DNA of 64,000 nucleotides from Segatella baroniae B14 (lineage in GTDB: Bacteria > Bacteroidota > Bacteroidia > Bacteroidales > Bacteroidaceae). The notes under the pieces are model-generated. The model was given only the letters and a program-made list of their open reading frames with translations, had not been told where the DNA came from and ran no database searches. The stretch spans positions 573,001 through 637,000 of the forward strand of contig NZ_CP091799.1 of assembly GCF_022024235.1 (NCBI RefSeq). The letters are read 5' to 3'. Both the position numbers and the translations under genes were made by a program. Below are positions 1-8,892 of the stretch, in pieces (position 1 is the first letter of the stretch; every line of letters begins with the position of its first letter).

Positions 1-936
1 TAAATCGCGGGTCATATCGATAGTTTCTGTGCTATAGCTATATGAGCTAATACCTGTATCAGAATCAATAGATGCAGTTTCTATCGTTCTATCAATATAT
101 ATGGCAGGTCGACCACCCCAAAACATGACACCTGCATCAATACCAATTTTCCAGTTATTGTTGTTTTTGGTCATTCGTCCAGAATAGCCGAAACCGATAT
201 ATGGTTTTAATGGGTTAACCTTGGCTGTTGCACGGATATAACCAGCTTCATCAGGTTCGATATAACATTGTTCACCTGTTGATTTCAAGGTTCCTATGCT
301 ATAGTGCATTCTACCATAACTAATAAATCGCTCAGCCATTTCTTCATTGTATACATCCATGTTATTGACATGATAGAAAGGTTCATTGTTAATAGATTTC
401 GTATACATATTGTTATAAAGACCTACAGCGAGAGTTGTTATCATGTCATCTTGGGATACCTGAGAATCAGCAAAAGTACTATTTCCCCAATAGATACCTC
501 CTGTTAAATACCAATTCTTATTCTTAAAGGGATGAACGTCTACCAAAACGCTGAAATTGTAGAATTTAGGACGTGCTTCCATAGTAAGGTCTTCGTCTAC
601 AGTGAATCCTGTGTAGTCTTTCATGGTAGCCTGAAGTTTATCAAATTTTGTTTCCACGCGGTTGCCTTGTTCGTCATATTTAGATTCAGGAGTATCGCCT
701 ACCTGAGCCGTAAAATGCATATTATACAGGAAATGGGGCATAAAAGAGAAGCCTGCGCGTATGCCAACTACTTTTGATAATTTGGTAGAAAGCTCTACAC
801 CGATACCTGTAGTACCAGCTGTCATATTCAGGTCTATATTATTAAAAGCCTTTGGCTGCTGGTCATTCTGTTGGGCTATAATAGGAACAGACGTGAACAA
901 AATTACTAAGCTAAGAAGAATGGTTTTTCTTGTCAT
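1..936 (-). CDS. Outer-membrane protein, C-terminus beyond the window
   Basis: The reading frame is open from an ATG at 936 to the left edge (312 codons), so the protein is incomplete. The first 21 residues form a signal peptide (MTRK, hydrophobic core, cut likely after IIAQ). The rest has alternating polar/aromatic stretches and glycine-rich turns such as TAGTTGIGVEL and LKPYIGFGYSG, which is typical of small outer-membrane beta-barrels of Bacteroidetes. A TATCTTTG promoter box lies about 40 bp upstream. I do not recognise a specific family. The barrel call is inferred from the signal peptide and composition. It could also be a periplasmic or surface beta-rich protein. Confidence 0.7.
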   Translation of the reverse strand, partial: MTRKTILLSLVILFTSVPIIAQQNDQQPKAFNNIDLNMTAGTTGIGVELSTKLSKVVGIRAGFSFMPHFLYNMHFTAQVGDTPESKYDEQGNRVETKFDKLQATMKDYTGFTVDEDLTMEARPKFYNFSVLVDVHPFKNKNWYLTGGIYWGNSTFADSQVSQDDMITTLAVGLYNNMYTKSINNEPFYHVNNMDVYNEEMAERFISYGRMHYSIGTLKSTGEQCYIEPDEAGYIRATAKVNPLKPYIGFGYSGRMTKNNNNWKIGIDAGVMFWGGRPAIYIDRTIETASIDSDTGISSYSYSTETIDMTRDL

Positions 937-974
937 TTTATTTTAGGTTTTATATTATTTCACAAAATTAGGTA

Positions 975-982
975 CAAAGATA
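975..982 (-). promoter_or_regulatory. -7 promoter box of the outer-membrane protein gene
   Basis: TATCTTTG on the minus strand matches the Bacteroidetes -7 form TAnnTTTG and lies 38 bp before the ATG. No clear TTG at the expected -33 position. Confidence 0.5.
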
Positions 983-1153
983 CATAAAAAAGTGAAAAAT
1001 TTAGTTTATTACTAAAAAGTTAATAATTTTTAGTTATAAAAGATTGGAAAATGACCCTCACGGGCAATTTCCCAATTTTTTACTAATAAAAATAATCTAA
1101 TAATATTATATTTCGGTTATATTTCTTATTGATTGTATTTTGCAAATATATAA

Positions 1154-1196
1154 GAAAAAACCCTCAAAGTGGGGTAATTTCTTTCACTTAGAGGGT
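1154..1196 (-). terminator. Terminator of the dacB-HAD operon
   Basis: On the minus strand, arms ACCCTCTAAGTG and CACTTTGAGGGT can pair with one mismatch and are followed by TTTTTT. The hairpin starts about 30 bp after the HAD stop codon. Confidence 0.6.
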
Positions 1197-1224
1197 AATT
1201 ATTTGTAAAAAAGAGGTTTAGTTT

Positions 1225-2043
1225 CTATTTTACTATATTTGTGATAAATTTTTCTACTACATGGGCCACACCATCTTCTTCATTAGAGAGAGTAACATAG
1301 TCTGCTGACTGTTTTACTTCTTCTGCAGCATTGGCCATTGCTACACCAAGCCCAGCATATTTTATCATGCTTAAGTCATTGTAGCCATCTCCACAAGCGA
1401 TAATATTTTCACGTTTGATACCTAGTTTTGTTATCAGCCGTTCGAGTGATTGTGCTTTGTCTATGCCTAGTGGTACACATTCAAGGAAAAAATCAGCAGA
1501 ACGGTACACGCTGATTTTCCCTTCCATTTCTTTAGCCATGTGCAGTTCAAGTTTGTGAAGTGGGATAGGATCGCCTACGACAAGGCATTTATTGATAGGA
1601 TATTTTATTTGATGAAGAAAATCGTCATATTGTTCTACAGGCATTTTATTGATGAATGCCTCATGCTGTACGTATTGATCGTTTTTATTGGTCGCGGCAA
1701 TACCCTCACCTTGATAGGTAAGAATATGCATACCTGCATTTCTTGCTTTTTGATAGATCTGAGGTACCAATTCCTCATTCAGTTTCTGCTCGAAAAGTAC
1801 TTCATGATTACTCCAGTCGGTTATCTTTCCACCATTAAATGACATGATAAATCCACCATATTTGCCAATTTCTAGTTCGTCGGCTAGTGGAGTAATACCA
1901 TAAGTAGGTCTTCCGGAAGCCAGAACCACTCTTACCCCCATCTGTTGTGCTTTCATTAAAGCAGTTTTTGTCTTAGGTGTAATTTCCTTTTTTGCGTTTG
2001 TCAGTGTGCCGTCTAGGTCGAGCACAATCATTTGATATTTCAT
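1225..2043 (-). CDS. Cof-type HAD-IIB phosphatase
   Basis: 272 residues, the usual length for Cof/YidA-type haloacid dehalogenase hydrolases. These are Mg2+-dependent cytosolic phosphatases acting on sugar phosphates and similar small molecules. Motif I is DLDGTL at residues 9-14 (nucleophile Asp9, acid/base Asp11), motif II is the ASGRP stretch near residue 62, and motif IV is GDGYNDLSM near residue 217. The cap domain between them is the IIB type by size. It lies 6 bp downstream of the PBP4-like gene and is followed by a terminator, so the two are probably one transcript. The substrate cannot be read from the sequence. Confidence 0.9.
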   Translation of the reverse strand: MKYQMIVLDLDGTLTNAKKEITPKTKTALMKAQQMGVRVVLASGRPTYGITPLADELEIGKYGGFIMSFNGGKITDWSNHEVLFEQKLNEELVPQIYQKARNAGMHILTYQGEGIAATNKNDQYVQHEAFINKMPVEQYDDFLHQIKYPINKCLVVGDPIPLHKLELHMAKEMEGKISVYRSADFFLECVPLGIDKAQSLERLITKLGIKRENIIACGDGYNDLSMIKYAGLGVAMANAAEEVKQSADYVTLSNEEDGVAHVVEKFITNIVK

Positions 2044-2049
2044 ATTTTT

Positions 2050-3312
2050 TTATTTTACAAGTACTTGAGCTAGTTTACTTTGTAATACATGTGCATCTAA
2101 TACAGACATTTCGCTATCCATGATTGCAAAAGCCAAGGTGTGACCGTTGGATGCTTTGCAAAATCCTGCAAGACTACTGATGCCATAAGGGTGTGACAGG
2201 GTACCTGTCTTAACATGTAATTTACCTCTTAGTTCTGGCTTACTTAAGAGTCTTCTGGCTGTTCCGTTTATTCCTGCTACTGAAAGGTGAGTATATAAAT
2301 TTTTTCGGATAGCATTGTCCTTATAGCCATAGCGTAAGGCTGTGACTAAGGATTTAGGTGAAAGATGATTATGGGTACAGAGACCACATCCATCATGTAT
2401 TACTAGCTTCTTGTCTTTTAGGCCTAAATCATTCTGTACAAACTTATATAGATAATTTATTCCAGATCGTGTAAACGTGCTGTCTTTAGCATTGATATGG
2501 TTACTGATGGTATAAAGCATGGCAGTAGCTTGCGTGTTAGAACTATTTTTCCACATACGCTGTATCACACGGTCGATGCTTCGCTGAAAACGAAAAATGC
2601 ATTTTGAACCTTTTGGTGTTTTACTAAAAACAAACTGAGAATCTGCTAATTGAAAGCCTTGATTACGCAGCATGGTCTTAAATTCATTTTTAACACGCTC
2701 TTTACCCTTGTATAATAAACCGTACTGTGAGAATGATAAGTCCCATGGATACCAGTGAGGCTCGGCTGTTACAGGTTTCTGGATGGTCAAATCCATATAT
2801 ACTTTTCCCGATAGTTTTTTTATACCTTTCCGGTGAAGAGCATTAATAAACATCTTTAAATCTGTACCTTTCAATTGTGGGTCGAGATCTGCTTTCAATG
2901 TAATGTCGCCTTGTAGAGTGTCATTTTTAATGGTACCTCGAGTATAGATGTCTGTTGTATAGCGATAATCTGTACCCAAAAGGTGGAGTCCAGCAATACC
3001 ACTGATGAGTTTCATACACGATGCTGAAGGTAAAGCAAGATTTTCGTTATTGCCATATACCGGTTTGTTGGCTGTTATATCATAAACATAAATGGCAAAT
3101 TTGCCCTTACATCTAGGTTTGTTGGCAAATTCATCTAAATTATCCTTCAACTGTTGGTCTATTGTAATTGATTGACCACTATACTTGTTGTTTTCTATCT
3201 TCTTTGTATTCTCTTTATTTCCACATGCAGACAAAACGAAGAGAGATACCAGTGAAAGAGTGGTGATACGTATTTTGCTGCTTTTGAAATATTTATTATT
3301 AAATGTATACAT
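2050..3312 (-). CDS. dacB: D-Ala-D-Ala carboxypeptidase/endopeptidase (PBP4 type, S13), lipoprotein
   Basis: 420 residues with an N-terminal lipoprotein signal (LSAC, lipidated Cys30). The three penicillin-binding motifs of class C PBPs are present: SxxK as Ser98-Cys-Met-Lys101, SxN as Ser257-Ser-Asn259, and KTG at 368-370. The long insert between SxxK and SxN is the family hallmark. Such enzymes trim or cut peptide cross-links of peptidoglycan in the periplasm. The usual DGSGLSR stretch reads DGCGLC (307-312), and Cys99 follows the catalytic serine, so this copy has several exposed cysteines where relatives have Ser/Thr. It is the first gene of a two-gene unit with the HAD phosphatase. A TATATTTG box lies just upstream. 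Confidence 0.88.
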   Translation of the reverse strand: MYTFNNKYFKSSKIRITTLSLVSLFVLSACGNKENTKKIENNKYSGQSITIDQQLKDNLDEFANKPRCKGKFAIYVYDITANKPVYGNNENLALPSASCMKLISGIAGLHLLGTDYRYTTDIYTRGTIKNDTLQGDITLKADLDPQLKGTDLKMFINALHRKGIKKLSGKVYMDLTIQKPVTAEPHWYPWDLSFSQYGLLYKGKERVKNEFKTMLRNQGFQLADSQFVFSKTPKGSKCIFRFQRSIDRVIQRMWKNSSNTQATAMLYTISNHINAKDSTFTRSGINYLYKFVQNDLGLKDKKLVIHDGCGLCTHNHLSPKSLVTALRYGYKDNAIRKNLYTHLSVAGINGTARRLLSKPELRGKLHVKTGTLSHPYGISSLAGFCKASNGHTLAFAIMDSEMSVLDAHVLQSKLAQVLVK

Positions 3313-3333
3313 TGGTTCTATTTTTTTGTGTCA

Positions 3334-3341
3334 CAAATATA
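3334..3341 (-). promoter_or_regulatory. -7 promoter box of dacB
   Basis: TATATTTG on the minus strand, 21 bp before the dacB ATG. The -33 element is not clear. Confidence 0.5.
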
Positions 3342-3626
3342 CTAAAAACATATGATACTCGAAAATCCAATCTTTTTTTTTAGTTTTTATTTACTCATCC
3401 TTTTTTATGCTTAAGTTTTTTCTTGTTTTAATAGTTTTCTTTTTAGCTATTGGTATTTTTCTTGCTTTTTTTGAATTTTGTTGACATGTATCGTCTTGTG
3501 ATTTGCTTACTTGGAATTGCCATGATAGAATGACTCAAATATACAAATTGTGCAGTATTTTATATCTATTTGAAAATCAATAGTTTATGCGTTTTAGCTT
3601 CGTCAGTTTAATACATGCATGCCAAA

Positions 3627-3705
3627 AGTATAGTGTTTACGACTCATTAGTATAGTGTTTACAACTCAAAAGTATAATGTTTACGACTCAAAAACATGGT
3701 GTTTG
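3627..3705. repeat. 22-bp tandem repeat, three full copies and one partial
   Basis: Copies at 3627-3648, 3649-3670 and 3671-3692 share the core agtata(g/a)tgtttac(g/a)actca and differ at one to three positions. A decayed fourth copy (aacatggtgtttg) ends at 3705. They sit in the 578-bp gap between the divergent dacB and ettA genes. The rest of that gap holds only the two promoter boxes and a 17-nt motif at 3718-3734 (see separate entry). Function is unknown. Confidence 0.85.
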
Positions 3706-3717
3706 TCTGTTCAGAAC

Positions 3718-3734
3718 AAAAGTTGAAGATATCG
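3718..3734 (+). repeat. 17-nt intergenic motif, copy 1
   Basis: AAAAGTTGAAGATATCG. Close relatives occur at 44668-44684 and 57957-57973, each in another long intergenic gap. Consensus AAAAGTTGAANRTWTCG. Function is unknown. Confidence 0.5.
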
Positions 3735-3836
3735 TGTATTTTGTTTTAATCAAACAAGCACATAAATCTATCTTTTTTACTTTAAAATATGTTCAGTCAA
3801 TCTATTGAAAATAGTGGTAGACTCAGAAAATTTTCG

Positions 3837-3844
3837 TATATTTG
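3837..3844 (+). promoter_or_regulatory. -7 promoter box of ettA
   Basis: TATATTTG, 46 bp before the ettA ATG. No TTG at the usual 20-bp spacing. Confidence 0.5.
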
Positions 3845-3890
3845 CAAAAGTTCGATATGATATTCAAAATATAAATCCAAAAATATATAC

Positions 3891-5588
3891 ATGGCAACAG
3901 TAGACGACAAGAAGATTATCTTCTCCATGGTGGGTGTTTCTAAAATTATCCCACAGAACCAGAAACAGATTCTGAAGAACATTTATCTCTCGTTCTTCTA
4001 TGGTGCAAAAATTGGAATTATCGGTCTTAATGGTGCAGGTAAATCTACTTTGATGAAAATTATTGCAGGTCTGGAACAACCTACTCAAGGTGAGGTGGTT
4101 TGGAGTCCTGGTTATAGTGTAGGTTATCTGCCACAAGATCCTCCATTGAATGAGGAAAAGACCGTTAAGGAGAATGTTATGGAGGGTGTACAATATGTGT
4201 ATGATGCCCTTAAAGAGTATGATGATATTAATGTGAAATTCGGCCTGGAGGAATATTATAGTGATCCTGACAAAATGGATCAGTTGATGAAGCGTCAGGC
4301 GGAAGTACAAGATATTATTGATGCAACAGATGCTTGGAATATCGATTCAAAATTAGAACGTGCAATGGATGCTCTTCGCTGTCCGCCTGCCGATTGGTCT
4401 GTAGCTAACCTTTCAGGTGGTGAACGTCGTCGAGTAGCACTCTGTCGTTTGCTTTTACAAAAACCTGATGTCTTATTGCTTGATGAGCCTACTAACCACT
4501 TGGATGCAGAGAGTATCGACTGGTTAGAACAACATTTGCAGCAGTATGAGGGTACCGTAATCGCTGTTACTCACGACCGTTACTTCCTTGATGATGTGAG
4601 TGAGTGGATTCTAGAACTTGACCGTGGTGAAGGTATACCTTGGAAGGGTAACTATTCTTCTTGGTTGGATCAGAAAACCAAGCGTATGGCTCAGGAAGAA
4701 AAGTCTGCTTCTAAGCGTCGTAAGACTCTTGAGCGTGAGTTGGAGTGGGTTAGAATGGCTCCAAAGGCTCGACAGGCTAAGGGTAAGGCTCGTCTGAATA
4801 ATTATGAGCAGATGCTTAATGAAGAACAGAAAGAACGAGATGAAAAACTTGAGATCTTTATCCCTAACGGTCCTCGTCTAGGTAATAAGGTTATCAATGC
4901 TCAGCATGTTCAGAAGGCTTTTGGTGAGAAAGTGCTCTTTAAGGATCTCAATTTTATGCTCCCACCAAATGGTATAGTCGGAGTTATCGGTCCTAATGGT
5001 GCAGGTAAGACTACCTTATTCCGTCTTATCATGGGCTTAGAGACACCTGATGGAGGTCAGTTTGAAGTGGGTGAGACCGTTAAACTTGCTTATGTAGATC
5101 AGCAACATAAGGATATTGATCCAAATAAAACGGTTTATGAAGTAGTATCTCAGGGTAATGAAAGTTTCCGCATGGGTGGACGCGATGTGAACAGTCGTGC
5201 ATACCTTTCTCGTTTTAACTTTGCAGGTACTGATCAGGGTAAACTCTGTAGTGTTCTATCTGGTGGTGAGCGAAATCGTTTACAGTTGGCTTTGGCTTTA
5301 AAGCAAGAGGGTAACGTCCTTTTGCTTGATGAGCCTACCAATGATATCGATGTGAATACTTTGCGTGCTCTCGAGGAAGGTTTAGAAGCCTTTGCTGGTT
5401 GTGCCGTTGTTATCAGTCATGACCGTTGGTTCCTCGACCGTATTTGTACACATATTTTGGCTTTTGAGGGTAATGGTGAAGTCGTCTTCTTCGAAGGTGA
5501 CTATTCTGAATATGAAATCAACAAGGCTAAGCGTCTAGGTAACGATGAAATCAAGAAAACCCGTTATCGTAAGTTGATGGAAGATTAA
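3891..5588 (+). CDS. ettA: Energy-dependent translational throttle protein EttA (ABC-F)
   Basis: 565 residues with two ABC ATPase domains in tandem and no membrane segments, which is the ABC-F layout. Domain 1 has Walker A GLNGAGKST (45-53), signature LSGGERRR and Walker B LLLDEPTNHLD. Domain 2 has GPNGAGKTT, LSGGERNR and LLLDEPTNDID. The charged linker between them (rich in K, R and E) is the P-site tRNA interaction motif. EttA binds the ribosomal E site and gates the first peptide bond according to the ATP/ADP ratio. It is single, with its own promoter and terminator. Length and both domains match EttA better than the antibiotic-resistance ABC-F types. Confidence 0.93.
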   Translation: MATVDDKKIIFSMVGVSKIIPQNQKQILKNIYLSFFYGAKIGIIGLNGAGKSTLMKIIAGLEQPTQGEVVWSPGYSVGYLPQDPPLNEEKTVKENVMEGVQYVYDALKEYDDINVKFGLEEYYSDPDKMDQLMKRQAEVQDIIDATDAWNIDSKLERAMDALRCPPADWSVANLSGGERRRVALCRLLLQKPDVLLLDEPTNHLDAESIDWLEQHLQQYEGTVIAVTHDRYFLDDVSEWILELDRGEGIPWKGNYSSWLDQKTKRMAQEEKSASKRRKTLERELEWVRMAPKARQAKGKARLNNYEQMLNEEQKERDEKLEIFIPNGPRLGNKVINAQHVQKAFGEKVLFKDLNFMLPPNGIVGVIGPNGAGKTTLFRLIMGLETPDGGQFEVGETVKLAYVDQQHKDIDPNKTVYEVVSQGNESFRMGGRDVNSRAYLSRFNFAGTDQGKLCSVLSGGERNRLQLALALKQEGNVLLLDEPTNDIDVNTLRALEEGLEAFAGCAVVISHDRWFLDRICTHILAFEGNGEVVFFEGDYSEYEINKAKRLGNDEIKKTRYRKLMED

Positions 5589-5612
5589 GTTTGACGTTAA
5601 TTTGAAAATTTT

Positions 5613-5658
5613 GCCTATAGAATAACTGTTTGTTGACAGAATTCTATAGGCGTTTTTT
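5613..5658 (+). terminator. Terminator of ettA
   Basis: 11-bp perfect arms gcctatagaat (5613-5623) and attctataggc (5641-5651), then gTTTTTT. Begins 25 bp after the ettA stop. Confidence 0.8.
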
Positions 5659-5780
5659 GTTGATAATTTTATAGGATATTGCTAAGACATCGAAGTGTGT
5701 TTTTAGGATCGAAATTAGGTGTAATATACCTAAGATGAGCAACTTACAGCTTATTTTTTTGTAATTTATTCTTTTTTTTA

Positions 5781-5810
5781 TTGTTGTTATTAAAAAAAGT
5801 AGTATATTTG
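5781..5810 (+). promoter_or_regulatory. Promoter of the LruC lipoprotein gene
   Basis: TTG at 5781-5783 and TATATTTG at 5803-5810, 19 bp apart, matching the Bacteroidetes -33/-7 arrangement. The 5' leader would be about 150 nt. The gap 5589-5964 otherwise contains only the ettA terminator. Confidence 0.6.
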
Positions 5811-5964
5811 AACAGTGAATTATAGATATCAGAGAAATTGGAATTTGGTTGAACTATTTATGAAAATAGCAAGTATAGAGGTTTTTTAATTTTTAACTTC
5901 ATGAAGTACTTTATTTTGTATCCATATTCTCTTATTTTAGAAACAATATAGTTGTAACATTTTT

Positions 5965-6831
5965 ATGAAAAAAATTATTTTTGGCTTCGCTTTAGTATCG
6001 TTAGTTTTGAGTTCATGTACCAATAGTACAGAGACAACTTCACAAGCCGAAATTAAGGGAGTAGAGTATGATAATGCCTTTATCCAGATATTTGGTAAAC
6101 CAAACTCTTCATGGAATATGGGTGGTTTCAAGAGTGCAGATATGTCTGTTAGCGATGACGTGCTTGATTTGACAGAATTATTTGGGACAGATAATTCTGC
6201 TAGTGCTAAGACTAATACTACACGTGCTTTTTCTGGTGAAGACATAGATTGGACAAGTGGTCAATGGAATGTTGTGGAGCAGGGGCACGTATATCCAGGT
6301 AAAGCAAAAGAAGAAATTCCTTTTAAGTACAGAATCTTAGTTGAAGATCTTGGTTCTTCTTCTAAAAACGATATGGACTATAATGATGCAGTATTTAGTG
6401 TAGCATGTGTGAAAGGTAAATATAAAGTTCCTGGTACAGGAGAAAATACAGGATACCAGCCTGGTGTATGGCTCTTTGTCCAGATTGAGGCTGCTGGAGG
6501 AACTTTGCCTATTACTGTTGATGGCAACGAAATTCATAAACTATTTGGTGTGTCAACTTCTCAGATGGTAAATACAGAAGCGGGAAAGCATGATGCTACG
6601 AGTTCTATATTGATAGTCAAGAAGGTTGCTGATAATATTACTACTTTTGATTTCAATAATGATATTCCTGTTGTGGTTACTTATGCTGATGGTAGTAAAA
6701 GTGTATTGTCTACTACTTTAACAGGTGTGCCGCATAAACTTTGTGTTCCATATAGCCATGATTGGGCAAGCGAGAAAGTTGCAATCGATGATGCTTTTTC
6801 TGATTGGAAGGATATTTTAGGAATTAAATAA
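5965..6831 (+). CDS. LruC-domain lipoprotein
   Basis: 288 residues. The signal peptide ends in a lipobox (LVLSSC, lipidated Cys18), so the protein is anchored in the inner or outer membrane. The middle contains VEDLGSSSKNDMDYNDAVF (about residues 129-147), the acidic D-x-D-x-N-D signature of LruC/DUF4842 domains that probably binds Ca2+. The rest is beta-rich, with no enzymatic motif. Members of this group are cell-surface or periplasmic proteins of unknown role in Bacteroidetes. It stands alone with its own promoter and terminator. The domain call is by recognition of the acidic signature. Confidence 0.75.
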   Translation: MKKIIFGFALVSLVLSSCTNSTETTSQAEIKGVEYDNAFIQIFGKPNSSWNMGGFKSADMSVSDDVLDLTELFGTDNSASAKTNTTRAFSGEDIDWTSGQWNVVEQGHVYPGKAKEEIPFKYRILVEDLGSSSKNDMDYNDAVFSVACVKGKYKVPGTGENTGYQPGVWLFVQIEAAGGTLPITVDGNEIHKLFGVSTSQMVNTEAGKHDATSSILIVKKVADNITTFDFNNDIPVVVTYADGSKSVLSTTLTGVPHKLCVPYSHDWASEKVAIDDAFSDWKDILGIK

Positions 6832-6901
6832 ATTTGTTTAATGGCATTTTATACGAGTAATTATATAATCTTAATCAAAGGTTAATCTTATAAGGTGTAT
6901 A

Positions 6902-6936
6902 AAAGGATTTCAGCAGAGTCGCTGAAATCCTTTTTT
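6902..6936. terminator. Bidirectional terminator between the LruC gene and the symporter gene
   Basis: Perfect 13-bp arms aaaggatttcagc (6902-6914) and gctgaaatccttt (6921-6933) with a 6-nt loop, followed by T on the plus strand and by U-rich RNA on the minus strand. The stop codon of the convergent symporter gene lies at its edge (6935). Confidence 0.8.
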
Positions 6937-8398
6937 ATGCGTTCTTAAATCTTATTCTTAGATGGCATGCAAGAAAACCTATGAGAAAGATGGTTGCGGT
7001 TCCACATACGATTGTGAGATAATTGTGGATGTGGGGATTAGGTAGATGAAGCCATTCAAAAGCACTAATCCAGGCTATAATTAAAATGCCGCAAATAGTG
7101 CCGATAGCTGCATCGACATTGCATGCTCTCTTGCTAACAAACCCGAGTAAAAAGAGACCGAGCATACCACCACTGAAGATACTGCTCAGTTTCCACCAGG
7201 CATCAAGTATATTGGCTACATTGATCATCAGAATAGCAATGCACATACCTAGTAAACCGATTATTAAACCGGATATCTTAAGTATTGCTAAGTAGTGCCA
7301 CTCTTTGGCTTTTGGTAAAAGAGGCTTTACATAGTCGGTTAGTACGATGGTAGACGAACTTGTAATACCGGTAGCAACTGTACTCATACCCGCTGCAAAG
7401 ATGGAGGCGATAAGCAGTCCTGTTATACCGTGCGGTAGCTGATGAACTATAAAATAAGGGAATACATAATCGCTCTTGATACCTTCACTTGGTAATAGAT
7501 TAGTATGCACTTGATAGTAACTGTATAGTGATGTTCCTATAAGGAAGAACATGCCAGCTACAGGTATCAGTGTCCATGTGCTCTGTTTTACAGCACGGCG
7601 AGCTTCTTCAAGAGTGTTGGTGGTATGATAGCGTTGTACATAGTTCTGATCTACACCAAAGTTCTGTAGATTCACAAAAATGCCATAAATCATACAGACC
7701 CAAAATGTGGATGTCGAAAAATCAGTTAGTGAGAAACTGCCAAGCGAAAATTTATGGTTGCTTATAGCAATGGAAAATACTTGCTGCGGACCTTCCGGCA
7801 TCTCGAAAAAGATAATAATAAGACAGGTGAAAGCACCAATAATCATAATCGTAGCTTGAATAGCTTCTGTCCATATAACCCCGCGTATACCACCAAGTAT
7901 TGCATAGAAAATGATAGCTATAGATGTGAGTATGATCACAGTTATGATATTCCATCCTAAGAGCATATTCATAGGAAGGGCTAAAAGAAAAATGATAGTG
8001 CCGATACGAGCAATCTGGGTAAGAAGATAACAGAATGACGCGTAGACTCTAGCCCATCGGCCAAATCTTTTTTCTAAAAATCCATAAGTGGATATACTAT
8101 CTTGATTACGATAGAAAGGAACAAAGTATCGACAAGCTATCCAGGCTGCAATAGGTATAGCTAAATCGAACACAAAAGGATTCCAGTTGTGCTCGTATGA
8201 CATGCCGGGATTGCCTAGATAACTAATAGAACTGATATAGGTAGACAATATTGATAAACCTACTACCCAGGAGGGAATATTACCTCCACCACGAATATAA
8301 TCAGATACAGATGTCTCTTTGTGATAAAATGAAGCGCCCAAGAAGACTATACCAATTGTAAATGCAAAGAAAACAACTAGATCGATAATTTCAATCAT
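6935..8398 (-). CDS. Sodium/solute symporter (SSS family)
   Basis: 487 residues with about 13 hydrophobic segments, the fold and length of the SSS family (Na+-coupled uptake of sugars, sialic acids, amino acids or vitamins across the inner membrane). The start ...VVFFAFTIGIVFLGASFY is TM1, and GGGNIPSWVVGLSILSTYIS is the conserved TM2 region with the unwound glycine stretch. The TM8 region ...ASIFAAGMSTVATGITSSSTI carries the conserved small/hydroxyl residues of the Na2 site. The substrate is not evident. A TACCTTTG box lies 17 bp upstream of the ATG, in the gap after the 65-residue membrane protein gene, so it may be transcribed both alone and with that gene. Confidence 0.88.
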   Translation of the reverse strand: MIEIIDLVVFFAFTIGIVFLGASFYHKETSVSDYIRGGGNIPSWVVGLSILSTYISSISYLGNPGMSYEHNWNPFVFDLAIPIAAWIACRYFVPFYRNQDSISTYGFLEKRFGRWARVYASFCYLLTQIARIGTIIFLLALPMNMLLGWNIITVIILTSIAIIFYAILGGIRGVIWTEAIQATIMIIGAFTCLIIIFFEMPEGPQQVFSIAISNHKFSLGSFSLTDFSTSTFWVCMIYGIFVNLQNFGVDQNYVQRYHTTNTLEEARRAVKQSTWTLIPVAGMFFLIGTSLYSYYQVHTNLLPSEGIKSDYVFPYFIVHQLPHGITGLLIASIFAAGMSTVATGITSSSTIVLTDYVKPLLPKAKEWHYLAILKISGLIIGLLGMCIAILMINVANILDAWWKLSSIFSGGMLGLFLLGFVSKRACNVDAAIGTICGILIIAWISAFEWLHLPNPHIHNYLTIVCGTATIFLIGFLACHLRIRFKNA

Positions 8399-8414
8399 AT
8401 ATTTTTATTTTGTG

Positions 8415-8422
8415 CAAAGGTA
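8415..8422 (-). promoter_or_regulatory. -7 promoter box of the symporter gene
   Basis: TACCTTTG on the minus strand, 17 bp before the symporter ATG and downstream of the preceding small gene. No TTG at -33. Confidence 0.4.
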
Positions 8423-8448
8423 CAAAATATTATGAAGAAAATGCTATA

Positions 8449-8646
8449 TTAATACCGATATCGTGTATTGCCACGTCCAAATGTGGCTGAAAGTAATAGG
8501 CCTGCTATAAGTATGAGTAGACAAATTGGGAAAAAAAGAACTTGCACGAGGTTTTGTGCCCATGTAAAATGTGCTATACAATAATTAATAATCACTGTAT
8601 AGGCTAAACCTAATAATATATAAATTATTATACCTAAAACAATCAT
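8449..8646 (-). CDS. Small two-helix membrane protein
   Basis: 65 residues: a hydrophobic helix at about 2-24, a short polar link (HFTWAQN), a second helix at about 33-53, and a basic tail (RGNTRYRY). This is the pattern of a small integral membrane protein with its basic end in the cytosol. A promoter with -33 TTG and -7 TACCTTTG exactly 20 bp apart lies upstream, and the symporter gene follows 50 bp downstream. These two points are the main support that it is expressed. It may be an accessory subunit of the symporter; that is an inference from position only. No family recognised. Confidence 0.55.
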   Translation of the reverse strand: MIVLGIIIYILLGLAYTVIINYCIAHFTWAQNLVQVLFFPICLLILIAGLLLSATFGRGNTRYRY

Positions 8647-8768
8647 AGTTTTTGTGTAATATTATTCGCTGTAAATAAAATATGTTTATTCGCTTTATTT
8701 TTATTGATTACGACTATAAATTTTCCGCTAAATTATTTTGTTTTACAGTCGTTTTTATTTCTTGATTG

Positions 8769-8799
8769 CAAAGGTAAAGAAAAAATATCAATTATACAA
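8769..8799 (-). promoter_or_regulatory. Promoter of the small membrane protein gene
   Basis: Minus-strand -7 TACCTTTG (8769-8776) and -33 TTG (8797-8799), separated by 20 bp. About 120 bp before the ATG. Confidence 0.65.
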
Positions 8800-8892
8800 G
8801 AGATAATAGGAAAAAGGCAGATAATACAGATATTTACCCTTTCAGCATTCTTTTTGAGCTAAAAGGATAAATATCTGTAAGATTAAGTGTTT

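Noticed and set aside
2050..3312. Loss of the SxN motif in the PBP4-like protein
   Set aside because: A first reading placed the motif at SNH (270-272), but Ser257-Ser-Asn259 aligns better with the family KKSDN segment, so the three motifs are complete.
3627..3705. CRISPR array
   Set aside because: The 22-bp units are contiguous with no spacers and no cas genes are present.
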